Shown here one piece after another: positions 57,258 through 64,000 of a DNA stretch of 64,000 bases (the first letter of the stretch is position 1; each line of letters starts with the position of its first letter). The position numbers and the translations under genes were made by a program. This stretch comes from Xiphias gladius. Its lineage: Eukaryota; Chordata; Actinopteri; Istiophoriformes; Xiphiidae. Where the stretch lies: contig NC_053405.1 in NCBI RefSeq assembly GCF_016859285.1, forward strand, positions 314,501 through 378,500, in the 5' to 3' direction. A model generated the notes under the pieces. It saw only the letters and a list, made by a program, of their open reading frames with translations. It did no database searches and had not been told where the DNA came from.

Positions 57258-60200
57258 AGGATAAAGGGCTTTTTGTTGTCACCCCAAACACACACACACT
57301 GAGTGGTTATATAACAGCAGAGTGTTGTTGGGTGGAGGAGGACTGTTCTTCTGTCAGTGTGATGAGGAGCTCTGAAATCTGCAGGCTGCTGATGGATTAA
57401 ACATGCGAAGACACACCCCCTCCAGTGAGGCGTTCACTGACTGTCTGAGAGCAGAATGAAACACTGGTACTGTTCATTTTACAGTAAATGGCCTGAATAT
57501 TTGCCTACTGTCATCGTTCAAACAGCTGCATGGCCTTTTAAATTGAGTTAAATACCGACACAGCTGTTCTGCTATCACTGAGGGTTGTTAGGACTTTGAG
57601 ATGTCAGTTATTAACAGACTGTGGCTAAATCTTCACATTCTATACTGTGCAATGAATTGTCACACAGAAAAAGCCTGTAGAGAAAATGTTGATTTGCGGT
57701 TGTGCTGACAGAAGGTAAACACACTTTAGTTGTTCTCCACCTCGGTAAAGGTTTGGTTTGATGTAAACACTGTTATCAGCTAATATCTGTGAGAAGCAGC
57801 TCACTGCAGGTGTGTGTTTACTGTCATCCTCAGGCGCTTTGCAACAGGGAAAAAGTTCAACTGCAGTCTAGAGCTGCAAAGATTAGTCATTTAGTCCATT
57901 GTTGGAAATTAATTGGAAACTATTTTGATAATTGATTAGCTGTTTAATTTTGTTTAAAGCAAAAATACCCAAAACGCATTTGTCCCAGCTTTTCAGATGT
58001 GAGGATTATTTATCAATGATGATAGTGACAATAATTGTTAGTTGCAGCCCTGCGGATGAAGATTAACCTGAACTTTTTAATCCGTAAACTGGCTCATCGC
58101 TTTCATTTATTTAAATGTAATTTAATATATGGTCTCTGGGATAAGACTCCCCCTCCCTCCGTGATGTAGTGGAATCTATGACTGATGAGATGAATGATAT
58201 CAGCTCAGTGAGAGTCTGACACTATTGTGATAATGAAGTTGAAGATTCACACACTGAATATAGACTAAATCCCCATCTGCAAGCAATGTAGCAGTGCCCC
58301 TTTGTTGTGAGATGCTCATAGATAATGTTACAGCGCTGCCTGTCGTAATTGGCTTAATACAGCTTTAACAGTAAAGTAAGGTTATTTAGAATCTTAACCT
58401 TAGGTCACCTCAGTTTCTGTGTGGTGCACCTGAAGGAGTCTCTTAGGGTTTGTGGTTTCCTTCCCGGTGGTTTTGTCGGTGCTTCTCTCCTGACAGTAAG
58501 TTACCACACGCTCACTTTTTTTCTCGGTGCCGTTATATTTGAAGTGGGTCCAAATGGCAACGCATTTTATTACCGTCCTGTTCTCTTCCCTTCACTGTGT
58601 GTTATCTGATCATAGCTCGGTCCAGTCTAACGCTGGTGGCGGTGCGTTCATGGGTTCGCTGCTGCTGTGCAGAATCACCGGACAGATGATTGGAGCACGC
58701 AGGAAGAGAAATGAACAACGCAACCAATAAAAGAAGGACATATAAATGATGTCAATGTTTATGTAATTTAGTCTCCTCTTTTTTCATCAACAGGAATATA
58801 GAGTTTATGTTTTAAACTACATTTTAGTGTCGTCTTTTTTAGTCAACGCTATTGTATGTTGATAAAGTCACAGTGTTTAATGGTGTCGTGCTGTCTTGTC
58901 ATCGTCTCGTCTCACTCATGGAAAGAAAGGACATTGACAAACATATTTAGTCATAGTTTTCAATAATGAAATTAACACTAATTCAGAAAGACCTGTGATA
59001 TCAGCCTTCAGCTCCTCCTGTCATTGGTCAGTGGTGATGATGTCACAGACAGGTGCAGCACTCCAGCTCTGTGTTACAAACCAGAAACCGGTCCAGGTTT
59101 TGATGTAGAGCTGCAGTTAAACATAAGGCCCTTTCCCAACACAGAGGACACCAAGTTTAGACTTGTGTTTTTACACTTCAACAAACCTGTACCTGACTGT
59201 ACCTGACCTTACCATGCTGTACCAGTCTGTACTAGTCTGTCCCTGGCTGTGCCTGTCTCTACCTGACTGTGCCTGTCAATAATCTGAGCTCAAAGCTCCA
59301 CTAACAGTCTTTTACATCAGAAGAAACAACCTCATTGATGCAGTCAAAAGATCCAGCTGTTATCAAATCATCATCTAGATTGAAAGATAGATTTAACACA
59401 GACCCCACTGCCTCTGTTCATTTTCTCTTATATCCTGTTTATTTATGGATTTTTATTAACATGAGTTGATATGTGTCACTATGCAGAGTCCAAAGCTCCA
59501 CAGAGCAGCTCCGATGTTAAACTGTCCTATAAAACATGAAGCTTCACTTAATACTCTGTACACTCCGTTGTGATGGTTACTGACTAAATTGAAAAATACA
59601 AGTGGGTCTCTCAGTAACTAAGGATGTGTCCTCGCACAGACGTCCATTCCTTCTGAGTGTTGAAATGTGGTGATGAGTATTGATTACCTATAGGATATGA
59701 TCATTTCTGTTCTACAACCTTTACTGTGTCTTTTTTTTGAACAGAGAATTTAAACATTTAGATTTTTTTAAAAACACTTTACTTATAGAGATTTTTTCAT
59801 TTATCAGACAAAACATTCACACAAGCCATTATCTCATGGTATAAATATGTACAAATATAAGAAATACCAGAACAATACACAAAACAAAGGCAACAACAAC
59901 ATCCGGAACAGACAGATCACAAAAAAACAAAACCAGAAAAAGAACAGAAACAAAAAACATGTGCATCACAGTGTATTTAAGCATAAATGGGACAGACCTG
60001 TTGTGGTGTGTGTCCGTAGTTCCAAGCCAGGTAAGCTTTTCACATAGTTTATTAATGGGCCCCAGGTTTTGTAAAATCTCTTAATGGAGCCGTTGAGGGT
60101 ACATCCGATTTTTTTTTTTTTTACATGTTTGATCCATTGTTTGTGCGATGAAGGGGTTACATCCTTCCATTTAAACAGAACTGAGCGTCTAGCTAATAGA

Positions 60201-63200
60201 GGGGAAAGGCAACGGACTTTCTGTATGACAGTAGGGAGAATAGAATCAAGTCAAACTGAGAGTACACCAAAAAATAGCAATTGTAGGAGTGGGTATAATA
60301 TTACAGCCATAAGCCTTAGAAATGGTGCCCAAAAAGGATGACCAGAAAGGGGCAAGTTTTGGGCAGAGCCACTGCATGTGGTAGACGGTTGCTGGCATCT
60401 GTTTGCACCTGTCACATATAGGACTTAGTTTTGGGAATATCCTTGCAAGTTAGAATTGTATTAAGGCATGTCTTTAGCATATAGAAGAGCCATGCCCCAT
60501 TCCTCATCTGACAGCGGGATGCTCTAGATTATTTTCCCATTGTACTCGAATATGCGAGAGAGAGGGATTATATCTACCCGTGAGCCGAGTGTCATCGAGA
60601 CTCTACCCTTATTGAGCAAGTTAACAAGGAATCCAGGCAAGATAATGGGGGGTAATTGGAAAATTAGCAAATTTTTCACATGCAAATTCCTTGATGTGCA
60701 AGTACCAGAACAAATGAATACTAGTCAGTCCGAATTTTTTGGATAATTGTACAAAACTGGAAAAAGTGTTAATGTACCGGTCCCGGTGCCACATATACAC
60801 TTGTCATACAAAAGCTGGAGGCCTTCGTCTAATAAAGATGGTTGGAGAAGGTGATTGTGTACTATAGGGGAGTGAATAGAATTGTTCTCAATACTCACAA
60901 TGTGTAGTGAGAGGGTTACAATTGTGTTTCCATAAATATTATTAACTAGTGGTGGCACAGGAGCGCAGAGCAAAGCAGGGAGCAGGGGCCGCACCATTCC
61001 AGTCCTTTAACCACAGGGAGATGGCATTAAAATTTGAAGCCTAGTAATATGAGCACAGGATTGGAAGGGAGAGCCCACCTGGCTACTCTGGTCTCTCCAT
61101 AAATTCTTTCCCCTGGCGTGTTGATTTATTATCCCAAATAAAGGAAGAGATCCTCTGGTTGAATGATTGTGGTATGAAAACAGGTATGGCTTGGAACAAA
61201 TATAGAAACGAAGGTACGACGCTCATCTTTACAGAGTTTATTCTCCCAGTAAGAGATAACGGTAAAATAGACCATCGTTTGACGTCCTCTTTGCACTGTT
61301 CTAGAGGAGTAGTAAAATTTGGAGATTTTTACCCCCAGCTATGTAAAGGATTCAACAACCGCTTCGATTTTGAGTCATCATCCCAGGGACAACGGCCTAA
61401 ATCAGTATATTGTTGTTGTCGAGGGACAGGAAGTATTTAGGAAAACAGCTGCACAAGTTCAAGGTTGTTACTGCGAAAATAGACTAAAACATGAAATAAT
61501 TATTATTCAGACGTCTCTTGGTCCAGAGGCAAATGTTCAGAGGCCCGATACCGGCCCACTTCCCAGAGTTTGGGAATCAGTGGTTCAGTGTTGATGTGTG
61601 CTTAACGTCTGCTGCTGATCCTGGACCTGCTGCTGATGACAGTCAGAGAGCTGTAACTGTCAGCTGCAGCTCCTCTTCTGTGAGAGCTCAGAAAACAACT
61701 GTATTTCATGATGACTGGTTTACGTCTGCAGACAGAAGCATTCAATAATAATAAACTTTATTTATATGCCACTTCTCAAAACAGTCACAAATTGCTTTAC
61801 ATGGGAAAATCGAAATAAAAAATAATACAGAAATAAAATAGTTAGGCCACGAACAGTGGAGAAAAGGAAACTGAATAAAAAATAAAGGAAACAAATAAAG
61901 CACATCAGAACTAAAGTAAATCGAACAGGAGACATCAGTGAGGCTTGTTAAAAGTTTTAAGACGCGATGAAGACGTGTTGGTCTCGTGGTCTGTAGCCCC
62001 CGGTCATCAATAATCATCAGTAATAATCAATAATCACTCAGCTGGTTTTTACTCATTGTCTCTGTCTCTGTCTCCGTCTCCCTGACTGTCTCTCTCTGTC
62101 TCTGTCTCTCTCTCTCTCTGTCTCTCTCTCTCTCTGTCTCTCTGTGTCTCTCTGTCTCTGTCTCTGTGTCTCTCTCTCTCTGTGTCTCTCTGTCTTCTGT
62201 CTCTGTCTCTCTCTCTGTGTCTCTCTTCTGTCTCTCTCTCTTCTCCTGTCTCTGTCTCTCTGTGTCTCTGTCTATGTCTCTGTTCTTCTGTGTGTGTCTC
62301 TCTGTCTCTTGTGTCAGTGTCTCTGTCTCTTGTGTCACTGTCTCTGTCACTGTCTCTCTCTCTGTGTCTGTCTCTCTCTCTCGTGTCACTGTCTCTCTTC
62401 TGTCTGTCTCTCTCTCTCGTGTCACTGTCTCTCTGTGTCTGTGTCTCCCTCTTGTGTCTCTGTCTCTTCTGTCTGCATCTCTCTTTCTATGTCTCCGTGT
62501 GTCTGTGTCTCTCTGTCTCTGTGTCTGTTTCTGTCTTGTGTCTCTGTCTCTGCTTCTGTCTCTGTCTCTTGTGTCTGTGTCTCTCTCGTCTCTCTCTTGT
62601 GTCTGCATTTCTCCTTCTATCTCTCTCTGTGTCTGCCTCTGTCTCTTGTGTCTTTCTCTCTGTCTCTCTGTCTCTTGTGTCAGTGTCTCTGTCTCTTGTG
62701 TCACTGTCTCTGTCACTGTCTCTCTGTGCCTGTCTCTCTCTCTCTCGTGTCCGTGTCTCTGTGTCTGTCTCTGTCCTTCTGCCTGTGTCTCTCTGGTGTC
62801 TCTTTCTCTTGTGTCACTGTCTCTCTGAGCCTGTCTCTCTCTCTCGTGTCACTGTCTCTCTGTGTCTGTCTCTGTCCTTCTGCCTGTGTATCTCTGTTGT
62901 CTCTGTCTCTTGTGTCACTGTCTCTCTGTGCCTGTCTCTCTGGTGTCTATGTCTCTTGTGTCACTGTCTCTGTCACTGTCTCTCTGTGCCTGTCTCTCTC
63001 TCTCTGGTGTCCGTGTCTCTGTGTCTGTCTCTCTCCTTCTGCCTGTGTCTCTCTGTTGTCCCTTTCTCTTGTGCCACTGTCTCTGTCACTGTCTCTCTGT
63101 GCCTGTCTCTCTCTCTCTGGTGTCCGTTTCTCTGTGTCTGTCTCTCTCCTTCTGCCTGTGTCTCTCTTGTGTCACTGTCTCTGTCACTGTCTCTCTGTGC

Positions 63201-63338
63201 CTGTCTCTCTCTCTCGTGTCTCGGTCTCTCTGTGTCTGTCTCTGACTCTCTGTCTCTCTGTCTCTTTACAGGGACGCTTCCTTTGGAAACTGCAGCTACA
63301 ACCTCACACTGCTGGACTGTCTGCAGGGCATCAGGAAG
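47817..63338 (+). CDS. cdc14a: Dual-specificity protein phosphatase CDC14A, exons 1-6 (partial)
   Basis: Proline-directed Ser phosphatase acting at centrosomes, cilia and in late mitosis (family knowledge). Coding exons: 47817-47862, 48910-49000, 50937-51012, 54142-54234, 56523-56602, 63272-63338; all phases agree, giving 151 codons so far. The protein starts [20 protein letters not shown], then [98 protein letters not shown] and LQGIRK. This is the non-catalytic N-terminal half of the CDC14 core and is nearer CDC14A than CDC14B ([21 protein letters not shown]). The HCKAGLGRTG active-site domain must lie right of the window. Whether it is the aa or ab fish co-orthologue cannot be told. Exon 6 follows a 1.2 kb pyrimidine-rich array. 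Confidence 0.95.
49955..50280 (-). repeat. Dispersed fish repeat, copy in cdc14a intron 2
   Basis: Begins AGAGCTGAAACAATTAGTTG and continues ATAATTGATTGTTTTATTTC, CACAGTAACTGAATATATTT, GGACAAAACAAGACACTTGA and AGACGTCCCAGTGG. Minus orientation. Confidence 0.65.
52984..53070. repeat. Imperfect TG microsatellite
   Basis: TGTGTGTGTGCGTGTGTGTG and onwards to 53018, followed by interrupted TATTG/TGTG variants to about 53070. Confidence 0.9.
53825..54105 (+). repeat. Dispersed fish repeat, copy in cdc14a intron 3
   Basis: Contains TGTTCAGATGTGTCATTTTG, TCCAACACCCAAAAAGATTC, AGTTACTGTGATAGAAAACA and ends GACTAGTTGACTAGTTGTCT then TGCAGCTCTAAC. It ends about 40 bases before the exon 4 acceptor. Confidence 0.6.
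57183..57256. repeat. (TG)n microsatellite
   Basis: TG run broken once by TGGTTG near 57191, then uninterrupted to 57256. Confidence 0.95.
57865..58055 (-). repeat. Dispersed fish repeat, copy
   Basis: Starts CTAGAGCTGCAAAGATTAGT and ends GACAATAATTGTTAGTTGCA then GCCCTGC. Both ends of the family are present but the middle is shortened. Confidence 0.65.
59990..61400 (-). mobile_element. Decayed L1-type LINE, 3' half of ORF2
   Basis: Minus-strand translation in several frames shows the L1-clade ORF2 C-terminal order. Near 61290-61100: [40 protein letters not shown] and [18 protein letters not shown]. Near 61090-61020: PGGLSLP and [12 protein letters not shown]. Near 60415-60330: [16 protein letters not shown] and [17 protein letters not shown]. 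Near 60200-60060: [26 protein letters not shown] and a final TKPGAHYL block. Stops and frameshifts interrupt it and no catalytic RT core remains in the window, so it is inactive. Left of 59990 is an A-rich tract in the plus sense rather than a clear poly-A tail. Confidence 0.8.
61740..61800 (+). repeat. Short dispersed repeat, AATAAACTTTATTTATAT core
   Basis: ATAATAAACTTTATTTATAT is followed by GCCACTTCTCAAAACAGTCA and AATTGCTTTACAT; same core as at 47108. Confidence 0.5.
62053..63265 (+). repeat. TCTCTG/TGTC pyrimidine-rich array ending at the cdc14a exon 6 acceptor
   Basis: 1.2 kb of TCTCTGTCTC, TGTGTCTCTG and CTTGTGTCACTGTCTCTG variants; A is nearly absent. The right half shows a longer unit with CTGCCTGTGTCTCTC and GTGTCACTGTCTCTGTCACT that recurs at roughly 150-200 bp. 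It runs into CTCTTTACAG, the acceptor of exon 6 at 63272. Long Ser/Leu/Cys/Val frames inside it are composition artefacts. Confidence 0.95.
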
Positions 63339-64000
63339 GTGAGTTCAGTGTTTCTCTGCTCTGATTGGCTGCATGGATGACATCTTCACCCTGAGATAAT
63401 GAAGTCACTCACACTTCACTGTGTCACCCGTGTGACCTCCCGCACGGATTTAGTGGGAGAGATTAAATGAAGACATTTGGTTGGAGGGGACATGCTTATA
63501 TTAACATTAGTAATAATAATCTTTATTTTATAGCATGTTTACAAAAACAGAGGGTTACAGAGTTGTTAACAGAAAAAGGGGCTAACAGACAATGAATCTA
63601 GGATGAATATAAAGTATCTGGGCATCTGGAGGGAAAAGAAGGCTGGGACTAAATGTACATATGAGTCTGTAACTGAGATTTAATAACAGAATTGGCTGGT
63701 CTAACATGACATGGTCTATTTTATCTTATTTTCTTGATTGATAGATTGTTTTGTCTATAAGATTTCACAATACAGTGAAAAGTCTTCAGATGTCTTGATT
63801 TGTCCAACCAACAGTCCAAACCCAAAAATATTCAATTTACTTTAATATTGGACAAAGAAAGGCATCAAATCCTCACATTTCAGAAACTGGAACCTGCTCT
63901 TTTTTTCACTTTTTGCCTAAAAAAATACCTAGGACGATCAATTATGAAAATAGCTGCAGTGGTTGTTGTCAGTTCTTGAAAATAGTTTTCATATTCTTGA
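63339..64000 (+). other. Start of cdc14a intron 6
   Basis: Begins with a GTGAGT donor. No further cdc14a exon was found before the window end. It includes a weak AATAATAATCTTTATTTTAT short-repeat relic near 63508 and a dispersed repeat copy. Confidence 0.6.
63720..63985 (+). repeat. Dispersed fish repeat, copy in cdc14a intron 6
   Basis: TTTTGTCTATAAGATTTCAC, CTTCAGATGTCTTGATTTGT, CCAACCAACAGTCCAAACCC and AATCCTCACATTTCAGAAAC then TGGAACCTGCTC follow the family order in plus orientation. Confidence 0.65.

Larger units (their letters stand above)
56603..63271 (+). other. cdc14a intron 5 (6.7 kb), repeat-rich
   Basis: Holds a (TG)n run, a dispersed repeat copy, an L1-like LINE remnant, a short dispersed repeat and a long TCTG array that reaches the exon 6 acceptor. 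The part from 58060 to 59990 shows nothing recognisable. Confidence 0.6.

Noticed and set aside
62144-63364. Very long open frames of about 386-406 codons rich in Ser, Leu, Cys and Val, plus antisense Arg/Glu/Thr frames.
   Set aside because: They lie wholly in the TCTG array and read through the cdc14a exon 6 in the wrong frame; all frames of a pyrimidine repeat stay open.

Overview
This window is vertebrate nuclear DNA, almost certainly from a teleost fish and probably a percomorph (inference). It has spliced genes with GT-AG introns, CpG-rich first exons, many micro- and minisatellites, and fish-type dispersed repeats. No prokaryotic operons, CRISPR arrays or viral genomes are visible. Gene models below were built by hand: each exon was recognised by protein similarity, and splice sites and reading phase were checked at every junction. 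Apart from those exons, almost all open frames in the window are chance or repeat-derived.

Layout from left to right. (1) 359-6870, minus: the first two coding exons of a MAP1-family gene, best matched to map1s; the rest lies left of the window. (2) 8250-15047, plus: complete trmt13 (tRNA 2'-O-methyltransferase), 11 coding exons, head-to-head with map1s. It has a GC-AG intron filled by a 1.8 kb minisatellite. (3) 16498-20797, minus: complete lrrc39, 7 coding exons, convergent with trmt13. Its last intron is packed with about 35 copies of a minisatellite whose unit contains the exon end and 5' splice site. A probable 5' UTR exon lies near 23.54 kb, beyond a 2.1 kb TTG/GTA-rich satellite. (4) 28716-36001, minus: complete dbt (E2 core of the branched-chain 2-oxoacid dehydrogenase complex), 11 exons. 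(5) 38185-43863, plus: complete rtca (RNA 3'-terminal phosphate cyclase), 11 exons, head-to-head with dbt. (6) 47817-63338 and beyond, plus: the first six coding exons of cdc14a (dual-specificity phosphatase); the catalytic half lies right of the window. A candidate alternative first exon lies at 46097-46229.

The order trmt13-lrrc39-dbt-rtca-cdc14a, with these orientations, is the same as I recall for human 1p21, so this is an old conserved block. The left neighbour differs: map1s stands where I recall SASS6 in human. The genes do not form a pathway. They are tRNA modification, a muscle sarcomere LRR protein, mitochondrial branched-chain amino acid catabolism, RNA end processing and a cell-cycle phosphatase.

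Mobile and repeat content: an internally deleted Tc1-like element with 21-bp perfect terminal repeats (24814-25426), a decayed L1-type LINE ORF2 3' half on the minus strand (about 59990-61400), at least eight copies of one fish-wide dispersed repeat, two perfect hairpins, and several tandem arrays that touch splice sites. The most interesting signals are these array/splice-site combinations: the donor-bearing minisatellite of lrrc39, (GT)35 ten bases before rtca exon 9, and a 1.2 kb pyrimidine-rich array running into the cdc14a exon 6 acceptor.
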